DNA from: Actinoplanes sp. KI2 | Lineage (GTDB): Bacteria; Actinomycetota; Actinomycetes; Mycobacteriales; Micromonosporaceae | Direction: 5' to 3' | DNA: 64,000 bases | Assembly (NCBI RefSeq): GCF_025630775.1 | Contig: NZ_JAOSZE010000018.1 | Span: 62,001 to 126,000, forward strand | Part shown: positions 41,352 to 50,802 of the stretch, in pieces | How positions within the stretch are numbered: position 1 is the stretch's first letter | Layout: every line of letters starts with the position of its first letter | Notes under the pieces: model-generated | The model's database searches: none | What the model saw: only the letters and a program-made list of their open reading frames with translations | What the model was told of the DNA's origin: nothing | Translations under genes and position numbers: made by a program

Positions 41352-42202
41352 GCCAGAGCACCCTCGACCGGACGGCGGCCACCGAGGCGACCCCCGCGGC
41401 CCGGCCGCGCCGGCGCCTCAAGGGCAGCACGGTCCTCTACCTCTACACCTGGCTGGTCATCATCTGGCTGATCATCCCGATCGCCGTGATGATCGCGTTC
41501 AGCTTCAACGACCCGGCCGGCCGGTACAACCAGCAGTGGGACGGCTTCACGCTCAAGTGGTGGCACCCGGCGAAGCTCTTCGAGATCGAGGATCTCAGCA
41601 ACGCGCTCTGGACGTCCCTGGTCATCGCGGTCATAGCCAGTCTCGTCTCGGCGGCGCTGGGCACCGGGATCGGCTACGCGCTGGGCCGCTACCGCTTCCG
41701 CGGCTCCGGCACGCTGAACGTCGTCATGTTCAGCACGATCTCCTCGCCCGAGCTGATCATGGGTGCGTCTCTGCTCTCGCTGTTCGTGTCGCTGGGCGTG
41801 GGCCCGGGCTTCACCACGATCGTGATCGCGCACATCATGTTCTCGATCTCGTTCGTCGCCGCGATCGTCCGGGCCCGCGTGGTCACGCTCGATCGCTCGA
41901 TCGAGGAGGCCGCCGCCGACCTGGGCGCCACGCCGTGGGTGACGTTCTGGAAGGTGACCTTCCCGATCATCCTGCCGGCCGTGTTCTCCGGCATCCTGCT
42001 GGCGTTCGCCCTGTCCATCGACGACTTCGTGGTCACCAACTTCACCGCGGGCAGCACGCTCACGTTCCCGCTGTGGATCTGGGGCTCGACCCGGGTCGGC
42101 CTGCCCCCGCAGGTCAACGTGATGGGCACGCTGATCTTCGGGGTCGGCGTGCTGATCGCGGTGGTCACCAACATCCGCACGCGGAAGCAAAAGAAGGGCT
42201 AG
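41348..42202 (+). CDS. potC: Polyamine ABC transporter permease (PotC type)
   Basis: A 284-residue permease: charged N-terminus, about six membrane segments, and the EAA loop SIEEAAADLGATPWVTFWKV near residues 183-202. ATG at 41348 overlaps the potB stop; the longer open frame upstream lies in potB and is rejected. Confidence 0.93.
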   Translation: MSQSTLDRTAATEATPAARPRRRLKGSTVLYLYTWLVIIWLIIPIAVMIAFSFNDPAGRYNQQWDGFTLKWWHPAKLFEIEDLSNALWTSLVIAVIASLVSAALGTGIGYALGRYRFRGSGTLNVVMFSTISSPELIMGASLLSLFVSLGVGPGFTTIVIAHIMFSISFVAAIVRARVVTLDRSIEEAAADLGATPWVTFWKVTFPIILPAVFSGILLAFALSIDDFVVTNFTAGSTLTFPLWIWGSTRVGLPPQVNVMGTLIFGVGVLIAVVTNIRTRKQKKG

Positions 42203-42525
42203 CCGGCCGCTCGATGTGGGCGTTTCCGTTCCGCTGCCTTTCCCGTACGAGCGTCGGCCTGGTCCCCGGCGTGCCAGGGCCGCCCGCTGCACCAGCAGCT
42301 CCGCGCCCGGCCGCCGGGTGGGCCCGGCCCAAGACCCCGGCCCAAGACCCCCACCCAAGGCTCCGAGGGCGAAATATCATGATGTTTGCGTACCTGTGTG
42401 CCCAGGCCCAGCGCACCCGGGTGGGCCCGCCCGAATCGTTGCTGACGCGGAAATAGTTGTCGTGGCTCTTGCGAACGACGGAATCAGTGGAATGATCGGG
42501 GTCTGAAGCCCGAAGGAGTGGAGCT
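42203..42525. other. Intergenic region before gabT
   Basis: 323 bp without a gene. It holds three imperfect copies of GGCCCAAGACCCC (about 42320-42360), an AT-rich spot around AATATCATGATGTTT, a possible inverted repeat GTCGT/ACGAC (42457-42480), and GAAGGAG as the gabT ribosome site. No clear terminator after potC was found. Confidence 0.45.
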
Positions 42526-43830
42526 ATGCCATCGTCCGCCGAACTGCATCGGCGCCGGAGCGAGGCCGTCGCCCGCGGGGTCAGCAGCATGATCCCGTCC
42601 TACGTCAGCAGCGCGGGCGGCGGCACCATGACCGATGTGGACGGGCGCGAGTGGATCGACTTCGCGGCCGGCATCGCGGTGACCAACGTCGGCAACGCCG
42701 CCCCCAGGGTCGTCGCCGCGGTCCGCGACCAGGTCGAGCGTTTCGCACACACCTGCTTCATGATCGCGCCGTACGAGCAGTACGTCGCGGTCTGCGAGGA
42801 GCTGGCCGCGCTCACCCCGGGCGATTTCGCGAAGCGCTCGGCGCTGTTCAACTCGGGCGCCGAGGCGGTGGAGAACGCCGTGAAGATCGCCCGGCACGCC
42901 ACCGGCCGCCAGGCGATCGTGGTGTTCGACCACGCCTACCACGGCCGGACGAACCTGACGCTGGCGCTCACCGCCAAGGTCATGCCCTACAAACAGGGCT
43001 TCGGGCCGTTCGCCGGGGAGATCTACCGGGTCCCGATGTCGTACCCGCTGCGGGACGGGCGCAGCGGCGCGGACGCCGCGGCGTACGCCATCGGCCAGAT
43101 CGAGAAGCACGTGGGCGCGGCGAACGTCGCGGCCGTGCTGATCGAGCCCGTTCAGGGCGAGGGCGGTTTCGTGGTGCCGGCGCCCGGCTTCCTGCCGGCC
43201 CTCGCAGCCTGGACCAGGCAGGCCGGCGCGGTGTTCATCGCCGACGAGATCCAGACCGGGTTCTGCCGCACCGGCGCCTGGTTCGCCAGCGAGCACGAGG
43301 GCATCGAGCCCGACCTGATCACCACGGCCAAGGGCATCGCCGGCGGCCTGCCGCTCGCCGCGGTCACCGGCCGCGCGGAGATCATGGACGCGGTGCACCC
43401 GGGCGGCCTGGGCGGCACGTACGGCGGCAACCCGATCGCCTGCGCCGCCGCGCTGGCGAGCATCGAGACCATGCGCGAGCTCGACCTGGCCGCCGCGGCC
43501 CGGCACATCGAGGCGGTGGCCCGGCCCCGGCTCGAGGCCCTGGCCGCCAAGCACCCGCAGATCGGCGAGGTCCGTGGCCGCGGGGCGATGCTCGCCCTGG
43601 AACTGATCGTGCCGGGGGAGTCCGGACCGAACGGGCCGGCCCCCGACCCGCAAGGCACCGCCGCGGTCGCCAAGGCCGCCCACGAGTCGGGTCTGCTGCT
43701 TCTCACCTGCGGCACCTACGGCAACGTGATCCGGCTGCTGCCGCCGCTGGTGATCACCGACGACGAGCTCGACCGTGGACTCACCCTGCTGGAACAGGCC
43801 TTTGACAACCTTGGAGCCTCCCTTGTCTGA
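42526..43830 (+). CDS. gabT: 4-aminobutyrate aminotransferase
   Basis: A 434-residue class III aminotransferase converting GABA and 2-oxoglutarate to succinate semialdehyde and glutamate. Distinctive GabT segments: EWIDFAAGIAVTNVGN, HTCFMIAPYEQYV, FNSGAEAVENAVKIAR, IEPVQGEGGFVVPAPGFL, FIADEIQTGFCRTG and PLP lysine in TTAKGIAGGLPLAAV. GAAGGAG precedes the ATG. It takes the GABA produced by the aminobutyraldehyde dehydrogenases. No succinate-semialdehyde dehydrogenase gene is evident in the window. Confidence 0.94.
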   Translation: MPSSAELHRRRSEAVARGVSSMIPSYVSSAGGGTMTDVDGREWIDFAAGIAVTNVGNAAPRVVAAVRDQVERFAHTCFMIAPYEQYVAVCEELAALTPGDFAKRSALFNSGAEAVENAVKIARHATGRQAIVVFDHAYHGRTNLTLALTAKVMPYKQGFGPFAGEIYRVPMSYPLRDGRSGADAAAYAIGQIEKHVGAANVAAVLIEPVQGEGGFVVPAPGFLPALAAWTRQAGAVFIADEIQTGFCRTGAWFASEHEGIEPDLITTAKGIAGGLPLAAVTGRAEIMDAVHPGGLGGTYGGNPIACAAALASIETMRELDLAAAARHIEAVARPRLEALAAKHPQIGEVRGRGAMLALELIVPGESGPNGPAPDPQGTAAVAKAAHESGLLLLTCGTYGNVIRLLPPLVITDDELDRGLTLLEQAFDNLGASLV

Positions 43831-45205
43831 TCTTCAGTCACCCGACTTCGAGAAGCTGTCGGGCGCCGCGCGAGACCATCTGTGGCTGCACTTCACCCGC
43901 CTCTCGTCGTACCAGCACACCGATATCCCGCTGATCGTCCGCGGCGACGGTTGCTACGTGTGGGACTCCGCCGGCCGGCGCTACCTCGACGGCCTGTCCG
44001 CGCTGTTCGTGGTGCAGACCGGGCACGGGCGGCAGGAGCTCGCCGAGGCGGCCGCCAAGCAGGCCGGCGAGCTCGCCTACTTCCCGATCTGGTCGTACGC
44101 GCACCCGAAGGCCGTCGAGCTGGCCGACCGGCTCGCCGACCTGACCCCCGGCGACCTCAACCGGGTCTTCTTCACCACCGGCGGGTCCGAGGCGGTCGAG
44201 TCGGCGTGGAAGCTCGCCCGCTCGTACTTCAAGCGGGTCGGCAAGCCGCTCAAGACCAAGGTGTTGTCCCGGCAGATCGCCTACCACGGCACCTCGATGG
44301 GCGCCCTGTCGATCACCGGCATCCCGGCGCTCAAGCAGGACTTCGAGCCGCTGGTCCCGGCCACCTTCCGGGTGCCGAACACCAACTACTACCGCCGCCC
44401 CGACCAGTCGATGAGCCTCGAGGAGTTCGGCGTCTGGGCCGCCGACCGGATCGCCGAGGCGATCGAGTTCGAGGGGCCGGACACGGTCGCCGCGGTCTTC
44501 CTCGAGCCGGTGCAGAACGCCGGCGGCTGCTTCCCGCCGCCGCCCGGGTACTTCCAGCGGGTCCGCGAGATCTGCGACCGGTACGACGTGCTGATGGTCT
44601 CGGACGACGTGATCTCCGGCTTCGGCCGGCTCGGCGAGTGGTTCGGCGGCCTGCGGTACAACTACACGCCCGACATCATCACCGTGGCCAAGGGCCTGAC
44701 CTCCGGCTACGTGCCGCTGGGCGCGATGATCGCGTCGGACCGGCTGGCCGAGCCGTTCCTGCACGGCACCAACTGGTTCGCGCACGGCATCACCTACGGC
44801 GGCCACCCGGTCGGCTCGGCGGTGGCGCTCGCCAACATGGACATCATGGAGCGGGAGGACCTCAACGGCCACGTCCGGCAGAACAGCGACCTGTTCCGCT
44901 CGTACCTCGAACGCCTCTACGACCTGCCGATCGTCGGCGACGTCCGCGGCGACGGCTACTTCTTCGGCATCGAGCTGGTGAAGGACAAGGCCACCAAGGA
45001 GACGTTCAACGAGGCGGAGTCCGAGCGGCTGCTGCGCGGCTTCCTGTCGCACGCGCTGTTCGAGGCCGGGCTCTACTGCCGCGCCGACGACCGCGGCGAC
45101 CCGGTGATCCAGCTGGCGCCGCCGCTGATCGCGGGCGAGGAGCAGTTCGCCGAGATGGAGCAGATCCTGCGCTCGGTCCTCACCGAGGCATGGAACCAGC
45201 TGTAG
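43823..45205 (+). CDS. Class III aminotransferase, putrescine/polyamine:pyruvate type
   Basis: A 460-residue PLP enzyme resembling SpuC-type polyamine:pyruvate transaminases: YVWDSAGRRYLDGLSALFVV, FFTTGGSEAVESAWKLAR, the AYHGTSMG loop, VSDDVISGFGRLGEWFG and PLP lysine in VAKGLTSGYVPLG. The start is a TTG at 43823 inside the gabT end, with GGAG six bases upstream, so it is coupled to gabT. It would deaminate putrescine to 4-aminobutyraldehyde, feeding the dehydrogenase and gabT. Confidence 0.88.
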   Translation: MSDLQSPDFEKLSGAARDHLWLHFTRLSSYQHTDIPLIVRGDGCYVWDSAGRRYLDGLSALFVVQTGHGRQELAEAAAKQAGELAYFPIWSYAHPKAVELADRLADLTPGDLNRVFFTTGGSEAVESAWKLARSYFKRVGKPLKTKVLSRQIAYHGTSMGALSITGIPALKQDFEPLVPATFRVPNTNYYRRPDQSMSLEEFGVWAADRIAEAIEFEGPDTVAAVFLEPVQNAGGCFPPPPGYFQRVREICDRYDVLMVSDDVISGFGRLGEWFGGLRYNYTPDIITVAKGLTSGYVPLGAMIASDRLAEPFLHGTNWFAHGITYGGHPVGSAVALANMDIMEREDLNGHVRQNSDLFRSYLERLYDLPIVGDVRGDGYFFGIELVKDKATKETFNEAESERLLRGFLSHALFEAGLYCRADDRGDPVIQLAPPLIAGEEQFAEMEQILRSVLTEAWNQL

Positions 45206-45217
45206 TTTTCTGCGCGA

Positions 45218-45250
45218 AACGGCGCCGGGCGAGCATCGCCCGGCGCCGTT
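45218..45250 (+). terminator. Perfect hairpin terminator of the amine-catabolic block
   Basis: Arms AACGGCGCCGGGCGA and TCGCCCGGCGCCGTT pair over all 15 positions with loop GCA, 13 bases after the aminotransferase stop. A T-rich stretch precedes it rather than follows it. Confidence 0.85.
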
Positions 45251-45322
45251 ATGTCGTTTGGTGCCTACGCTCTGAAACGGGACGGTTACTCAACCGCATC
45301 GATCAGGGTGAGTATCAACTTC

Positions 45323-47485
45323 ATGCGACCTTTGAAAAAACTCCTCCGACCGTACGCGGCGGGCGCGTTGGCCGTCGCATTGCTCCCACTGACCGCCTTC
45401 TCCGGCGCCCCGGCCGTCACCAAGGCCCCCTATCTGGATTCCCATCTGCCGATCGCGAAGCGCGTCGACGACCTCATCCGCCGGATGACCCTGGACGACA
45501 AGATCGGCCAGATGACGCAGGCCGAGCGCGGCGCGGTGACCGGCGATCCCAGCCAGATCACATCGCTGCGGCTGGGCTCCGTGCTGTCCGGCGGCGGTTC
45601 GGTACCCACCCCGAACGAGCCCTCGGCGTGGGTCGACATGGTCAACACCTTCCAGTCGTACGCGTTGAGCACGCCCCTGCACATCCCGATGATCTACGGC
45701 ATCGACGCGGTGCACGGGCACGGCAACGTCTACGGGGCCACGGTCTTCCCGCACAACGTCGGGATGGGCGCGACCCGTGACCCCGCGCTGGTCGAGGCGG
45801 CCTACCGGGCCACCGCGTCCGAGGTGCGGGCCACCGGCATCCCGTGGGACTTCGCGCCCTGCGTCTGCGTCTCCCGGGACGAGCGCTGGGGCCGGGCGTA
45901 CGAGAGCTTCTCGGAAGACCCGCAGCTCGTGGTCCGGATGGAGACCGCGATCGACGGGCTGCGCAAGGGCGGCGTGCTCGCCACCGCCAAGCACTACGCC
46001 GGCGACGGCGATACCACCTACGGCACCAGCGTCGGCGACTACAAGATCGACCAGGGCATCACGATCACCAACCGGGCCGACTTCGCGCGGATCGACCTCG
46101 CGCCGTATGTGGCCGCGATCCGCTCGCACGACCTGCAGAGCGTCATGCCGTCGTTCTCCAGCGTGGACTGGACCGAGGACGGCGTCGGGAACCCGATCAA
46201 GATGCATGCCAACCAGGAGCTGATCTCCGGCGTACTCAAGAAGAAGCTGGGATTCGAAGGGTTCGTGATCAGTGACTGGGAGGGCATCCACCAGATCCCG
46301 GACCCGTCCGGCGACCCGGCGCCCAGTCCGCTGCAGGTGCGGACCGGCGTGAACGCGGGCATCGACATGTTCATGGAGCCGAACACCTCGCCGCGGTTCG
46401 AGCAGGTGCTCAAGGCCGAGGTCACGGCCGGCCGGGTGAGCACGGCCCGGATCGACGACGCCGTGCGCCGGATCCTCACCACCAAGTTCCAGCTCGGGCT
46501 CTTCGAGCATCCGTACGCTTCCGACGCGCACGTCGCCGATGTGGGCAGCGCCGCGCACCGGGCCGTGGCCCGGCAGGCCGTCGCCGAGTCGCAGGTGCTG
46601 CTCAAGAACGCGGGCAACGTGCTGCCGCTGCGCCGGGACGCGTCGATCTACGTGGCCGGGCGCAACGCCGACAACATCGGCAACCAGGCCGGCGGCTGGA
46701 CGATCGACTGGCAGGGCCGCTCCGGCGACGCGATCCCCGGCACCACGATCCTGCAGGGCATCCGGCAAGTCGCGCCGCACGTCACGTACAGCGCCGACGG
46801 CACCGCGCCGGCGAACGGCGCGAGCGTGGCGGTGGTCGTCGTGGGCGAGACGCCGTACGCGGAGGGCTTCGGCGACGTCGGCGGCCCGATCTGCACGTGG
46901 TGCACGCCCGCCCAGAACGAGCCCAAGTCGCTGACCCTGCAACCGTCCGACCGGGCCGTGGTGTCCCGGGTGTGCGCGGCCGTGCCCAAGTGCGTGGTGC
47001 TGCTGGTCTCCGGCCGGCCCCAGGTGGTCACCGACCAGCTGTCGTCGATCGACGCGCTGGTGGCGTCCTGGCTGCCCGGCAGCGAGGGGGCGGGCGTGGC
47101 GGACGTGCTGTTCGGCAAGAGACCGTTCACCGGGCGGCTGCCGGTGTCGTGGCCGGCGTCCGTCGACCAGGTGCCGATCAACGTGGGGGACCGGAACTAT
47201 CACCCGCTCTACCCGTTCGGGTGGGGGCTGAGCACCGGCGGATGCTCCTACCGGCTGGGCAGCGGCGCGGCCGGGCTGCGTCTGGCCGCCGCCGCCCTTC
47301 GCGGCGGCAGCGAAGCCGGCCGTGGCGCGGTCCTCGCCGCGGTGCGGGACGCTGCCCAGGCCCGGGTGTTTGCCGGGCACGGCGGGCCGGACTGGCAGGC
47401 CAGGCTCGCCGCCGCCGACCAGGCGCAGACCGCGGGCGACCTCCAGCGGGCGTTCACCCTGTACGCGTCCGTCGTCACCGCCTGA
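45323..47485 (+). CDS. Secreted GH3 exo-beta-glucosidase
   Basis: A 720-residue family 3 glycoside hydrolase with a signal peptide (residues 1-30, LKKLLRPYAAGALAVALLPL). The barrel has YGIDAVHGHGNVYGATVFPH, AKHYAGDGDTTYGTS and nucleophile Asp in GFVISDWEGIHQIP; the second domain ends the standard fold near residue 645 (YPFGWGLSTGG). The last 70 residues are an Ala-rich helical extension without an obvious module. The type is that of plant-like and bacterial exo-1,3/1,4-beta-glucanases. ATG at 45323; an upstream in-frame GTG and ATG are possible but would spoil the signal sequence. Confidence 0.9.
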   Translation: MRPLKKLLRPYAAGALAVALLPLTAFSGAPAVTKAPYLDSHLPIAKRVDDLIRRMTLDDKIGQMTQAERGAVTGDPSQITSLRLGSVLSGGGSVPTPNEPSAWVDMVNTFQSYALSTPLHIPMIYGIDAVHGHGNVYGATVFPHNVGMGATRDPALVEAAYRATASEVRATGIPWDFAPCVCVSRDERWGRAYESFSEDPQLVVRMETAIDGLRKGGVLATAKHYAGDGDTTYGTSVGDYKIDQGITITNRADFARIDLAPYVAAIRSHDLQSVMPSFSSVDWTEDGVGNPIKMHANQELISGVLKKKLGFEGFVISDWEGIHQIPDPSGDPAPSPLQVRTGVNAGIDMFMEPNTSPRFEQVLKAEVTAGRVSTARIDDAVRRILTTKFQLGLFEHPYASDAHVADVGSAAHRAVARQAVAESQVLLKNAGNVLPLRRDASIYVAGRNADNIGNQAGGWTIDWQGRSGDAIPGTTILQGIRQVAPHVTYSADGTAPANGASVAVVVVGETPYAEGFGDVGGPICTWCTPAQNEPKSLTLQPSDRAVVSRVCAAVPKCVVLLVSGRPQVVTDQLSSIDALVASWLPGSEGAGVADVLFGKRPFTGRLPVSWPASVDQVPINVGDRNYHPLYPFGWGLSTGGCSYRLGSGAAGLRLAAAALRGGSEAGRGAVLAAVRDAAQARVFAGHGGPDWQARLAAADQAQTAGDLQRAFTLYASVVTA

Positions 47486-47494
47486 CCGGGTCGT

Positions 47495-47526
47495 CGCCGC
47501 CGCTGCGGTAGGGCGCAGCGGCGGCG
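47495..47526 (+). terminator. Hairpin terminator after the secreted GH3 gene
   Basis: A perfect 13-bp inverted repeat (CGCCGCCGCTGCG and its complement) around loop GTAGGG, ten bases after the stop codon. Confidence 0.75.
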
Positions 47527-47640
47527 CCGGCCCCTAGGGGAGCGACCTCCTCCGCGGGTAGGAGGCGAGGTCCGACCTGAGGCCGCGGCTGCGGCTCGAG
47601 GACGGACGAAACCGCCGGTTCGGATGCGCAGTCTGCATCC

Positions 47641-48540
47641 ATGACTATCGCGATCGCACAGAATCGGGTTCGGTGGCACCGGCCGCTGGTCGGGCTGACG
47701 GCCGTGATGGCGGGGCTCGCCCTCGTCACGGCCGTCGGAATAGTGGTGGATCCGCGCGTCGTCACGGGGGCGCCGGTCTGGCTCAAGCCGTTCAAGTTCG
47801 CGGTCTCCTTCAGCGTCTACGCGCTCACGCTCGCGTGGATGCTGTCGGTCCTGCCGCGCCGGAGTCGCCTCGTGGAGTGGGCGGCGGCGGCCGTCATCGG
47901 GGTGAGCGTGATCGAGCAGGCGATCATCATGGTCCAGGCGGGGCGGGGAACGACCAGCCACTACAACGAGACGTCCGGCTTCAACGCGGCGCTCTGGCGG
48001 GCGATGGGCGCGTCCATCCTGGTGCTGTTCGTCGCGCATCTGCTGCTCGGGGTGGTGGCGCTGGTGCAGCGGATTCCGGACCGCGGCAACGCGTACGGGA
48101 TCAGGTTGGGTCTTGGTCTTTCGCTGGTGGGCATGCTCGCGGCGGTGCCGATGGTGACGCCGATGCAGCACCCGGGGATCGAGGGGATCACCGGCGCGCA
48201 CAGCGTGGGGGTGCCGGACGGCGGGCCGGGGCTGCCGGTCACCGGGTGGAGCACGACGGGCGGCGACCTGCGGATCGGGCACTTCGTGGGGCTGCACGCC
48301 CTGCAGGCGCTTCCGTTGCTGGCACTGTTCCTGGCGAGGCGGGGCGTCGGCGAGCGGACGCGGGTTCGGCTCCTGCTGGTCGCCGGCGGAGCTTACGGCG
48401 TACTCGTCCTGCTGCTGACCTGGCAGGCACTCCGCGGGCAACCGCTGCTCCAGCCGGACGGTGCGACCCTGATCGCGTGGGGTGCGCTCGCGGCGACGAC
48501 CGCGGCCGCCACCGCGGCGGTCCTGAGGACGAAGGCATGA
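47641..48540 (+). CDS. Multi-pass membrane protein of unknown function
   Basis: A 299-residue protein with about seven to eight hydrophobic segments (for example LVGLTAVMAGLALVTAVGIV, FAVSFSVYALTLAWMLSVL, LLLVAGGAYGVLVLLL). The loop QAGRGTTSHYNETSGFNAAL between segments is polar and may be functional. I do not recognise a family. Its TGA overlaps the ABA4-like gene (ATGA), followed at 5 bp by a two-component pair. Confidence 0.75.
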   Translation: MTIAIAQNRVRWHRPLVGLTAVMAGLALVTAVGIVVDPRVVTGAPVWLKPFKFAVSFSVYALTLAWMLSVLPRRSRLVEWAAAAVIGVSVIEQAIIMVQAGRGTTSHYNETSGFNAALWRAMGASILVLFVAHLLLGVVALVQRIPDRGNAYGIRLGLGLSLVGMLAAVPMVTPMQHPGIEGITGAHSVGVPDGGPGLPVTGWSTTGGDLRIGHFVGLHALQALPLLALFLARRGVGERTRVRLLLVAGGAYGVLVLLLTWQALRGQPLLQPDGATLIAWGALAATTAAATAAVLRTKA

Positions 48541-48950
48541 CCGGCGCGCTCTTCGGCGTGACGTTCCTGGTGGCCGCGCCGTTCTGGGCGCTGATGATCC
48601 TGTTCCCCAGGTGGCGGTGGACGGAGCGGATCGCCGGCAGCCCGCTGATCGTGCTGCCGGTGCTGGTCATCTACGCCATCCTGGTGATCCCGGCGCTGCC
48701 GGAGCTGCTCCCGGTGGTGATCCGGCCGACGCTGGGCGGTCTGCGGGCGGCCCTGGGTACGACGAACGGCGCGGCGGCGGCGTGGGCGCACCTGATCGCC
48801 TTCGATCTCTTCGTCGGGCGATGGATCTGGCTGGACGCCGGCGAGCGGAAGATGCGGCCGGTCGTCGTCGCGCCGATGCTGGTGCTGACGACTCTGTTCG
48901 GGCCGCTCGGACTCGGGGTCCATCTGATCGCCCGCGAGCGCCTAGGCTGA
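48537..48950 (+). CDS. ABA4-like (DUF4281) membrane protein
   Basis: A 137-residue protein with four hydrophobic segments. AAAWAHLIAFDLFVGRWIWL and the C-terminal FGPLGLGVHLIAR match the ABA4/DUF4281 family, named from a plant neoxanthin-biosynthesis protein; bacterial members are uncharacterised. Start ATG at 48537 overlaps the upstream stop. Confidence 0.8.
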   Translation: MTGALFGVTFLVAAPFWALMILFPRWRWTERIAGSPLIVLPVLVIYAILVIPALPELLPVVIRPTLGGLRAALGTTNGAAAAWAHLIAFDLFVGRWIWLDAGERKMRPVVVAPMLVLTTLFGPLGLGVHLIARERLG

Positions 48951-48955
48951 CCGCC

Positions 48956-50128
48956 ATGGGCTGGGTGGTGCGCCTCTTCGACCGGCGGGACACCTGGTTG
49001 CGCATGGTGCTGCTCGACCTGAGCGGCGTCAGCTACCTGGTCTTCGGGCTGGACAACGGCCGGCAGCCCACGGCCGCCCAGTTGTGGCTGGCCGTGGTCG
49101 CGTTCGTCGCCGCGGTGGCGCTCTGCCGCTGGCCGGTGATCTGCTTCCTGGCGCAGGCCGCCCTGCTCGGGGTCGCGATGTGGGTGCTGCACGACACGAC
49201 GATCAATCAGGTCGGCTCGAGCTGGGCGCTCGCCGAGGTGGCGGTCTGGGCGCGCCGCCCGCGCACGATCTGGCTGTGCGCGGGCCTGCTGTTTGCGCTC
49301 TACTGCGTGCTGTCCATCCCGGACTCGCCGGGCTCGCTGCGCAGCGAGCTGTTCGGGGTGATCGTGCTGCCGGTCGGGCTGCCGCTACTGCTCGGACTGG
49401 TCATCCGCACCACCCGCGAGCTGGGCGTGCAGGCCGAGCTGCGGGCCGCTTCGGAGAGCCGGGCGGCGCGGGCCGACGAGCGCGGCGCGATCGCCCGGGA
49501 GCTGCACGACGTGGTGGCCCACCACGTGGCGTCGATGGTGCTGCGGGTCGGCGTGGCCCGGCACGTGATCCCGGAGCTCGACCCGAGGGTGTCCGAAGTG
49601 CTCGACGACGTGCACGGCACCGGCACGACCGCGCTCGCCGACCTGCGCCGGCTCGTCGAGGTGCTGCGCGACCCGGGCGGGGTGCGGGGCGAGGCGGCGA
49701 TCACCGCGATCGAGCCGGGCTCGCTGCCGGCCGCGCTGGGTGCGGCTGTCGAGGTGGCCCGCCGGACCGGGCTCACCGTGGACGCCGACATCGACGAGGC
49801 GGTGGGTGAGATCGATGCGGTCCGCGGCCTGGCCGTGCTCCGGCTGACCCAGGAGGCGCTGACCAACGTGGCCAAGCACGCCGGGCCCACCGCGCGGGCG
49901 TACCTGCGGATCTCGGTCGACGACGGCGCCGTGAGCTGGGAGGTGGCCGACGACGGCCGCGCCGCCACGGAGCTGCCGTCGGTGGGACCGGACGCCGGTG
50001 GCAGCCGCACCGGGCACGGCCTGATCGGGATGCGGGAGCGGGTCGAGGTGCTCGGCGGCCGGTTGACCGCCGGCCCGGCCGGGACCGGGTGGCTGGTGCG
50101 GACGGTACTGCCGCGGGCGGCCGCATGA
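48956..50128 (+). CDS. Sensor histidine kinase (NarL/DesK type)
   Basis: A 390-residue kinase. Residues 1-150 hold about five membrane segments with very short outside loops, implying sensing within the membrane or through partners. The phospho-acceptor His is in IARELHDVVAHHVASM near residue 184; the HATPase domain has EALTNVAKHAG and GHGLIGMRERVEVLGG. Start ATG at 48956, five bases after the ABA4-like gene. Its stop overlaps the response regulator gene. Confidence 0.92.
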   Translation: MGWVVRLFDRRDTWLRMVLLDLSGVSYLVFGLDNGRQPTAAQLWLAVVAFVAAVALCRWPVICFLAQAALLGVAMWVLHDTTINQVGSSWALAEVAVWARRPRTIWLCAGLLFALYCVLSIPDSPGSLRSELFGVIVLPVGLPLLLGLVIRTTRELGVQAELRAASESRAARADERGAIARELHDVVAHHVASMVLRVGVARHVIPELDPRVSEVLDDVHGTGTTALADLRRLVEVLRDPGGVRGEAAITAIEPGSLPAALGAAVEVARRTGLTVDADIDEAVGEIDAVRGLAVLRLTQEALTNVAKHAGPTARAYLRISVDDGAVSWEVADDGRAATELPSVGPDAGGSRTGHGLIGMRERVEVLGGRLTAGPAGTGWLVRTVLPRAAA

Positions 50129-50754
50129 TCCGGGTCCTGCTCGTCGACGACCAGCCGCTGATCCGTGCGGGCCTGCGCATGCTCTGCGCCGCCGAGGACG
50201 ACATCGAGGTGGTGGGGGAGGCCGCCGACGGCCGGGAAGCGGTGCGCCTGGCCGAGCGCGTCGCCCCGGACGTGGTGGTGATGGACCTGCGGATGCCGGG
50301 GGTCGACGGGATCAGCGCGACCGGCCGCATCCTCGCGAGCCGGCCGACGGCCCGGATCCTGGTGCTCACCACGTTCGGCGACGACGACCACCTCTATCCG
50401 GCGTTGACGGCCGGGGCGTGCGGCTTCCTGCTCAAGGACGCGCCGCCGGCCGAGCTGCTGGACGGCATCCGGCGGGCCGCGGCGGGGGACAGCGCCTTCA
50501 GCCGGGACGTGCTGCGCCGGCTGGTCGAGCGGGCGGTGACCAGCCGCACCGATCCGGTCCGGCCGCGGGAGGGCCTGACCGGCCGCGAGCAGGCGGTGCT
50601 CGACCTGGTCGGCGAGGGCCTCTCCAACGCGGAGATCGCCGAGCGGCTCCACATCGGCATCACCACCGTGAAGACCCACATCACGGCGCTGATGACCAAG
50701 ACCAACTGCCCCAATCGCGTACGCCTGGCGCTGTACGCCCATCAGCCGGGGTGA
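50125..50754 (+). CDS. Response regulator, NarL/LuxR type
   Basis: A 209-residue regulator: receiver domain with DD at residues 8-9, phospho-Asp in VVVMDLRMPGVDG and Lys in FLLKDAPPAEL, then a LuxR helix-turn-helix (LSNAEIAERLHIGITTVKTH). ATGA overlap with the kinase shows the pair is co-translated. Confidence 0.95.
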   Translation: MIRVLLVDDQPLIRAGLRMLCAAEDDIEVVGEAADGREAVRLAERVAPDVVVMDLRMPGVDGISATGRILASRPTARILVLTTFGDDDHLYPALTAGACGFLLKDAPPAELLDGIRRAAAGDSAFSRDVLRRLVERAVTSRTDPVRPREGLTGREQAVLDLVGEGLSNAEIAERLHIGITTVKTHITALMTKTNCPNRVRLALYAHQPG

Positions 50755-50802
50755 CCGCGCCGGCCGTTCTCCCCGGTCCCGGTTTCCCGTCACAATGATC
50801 GT

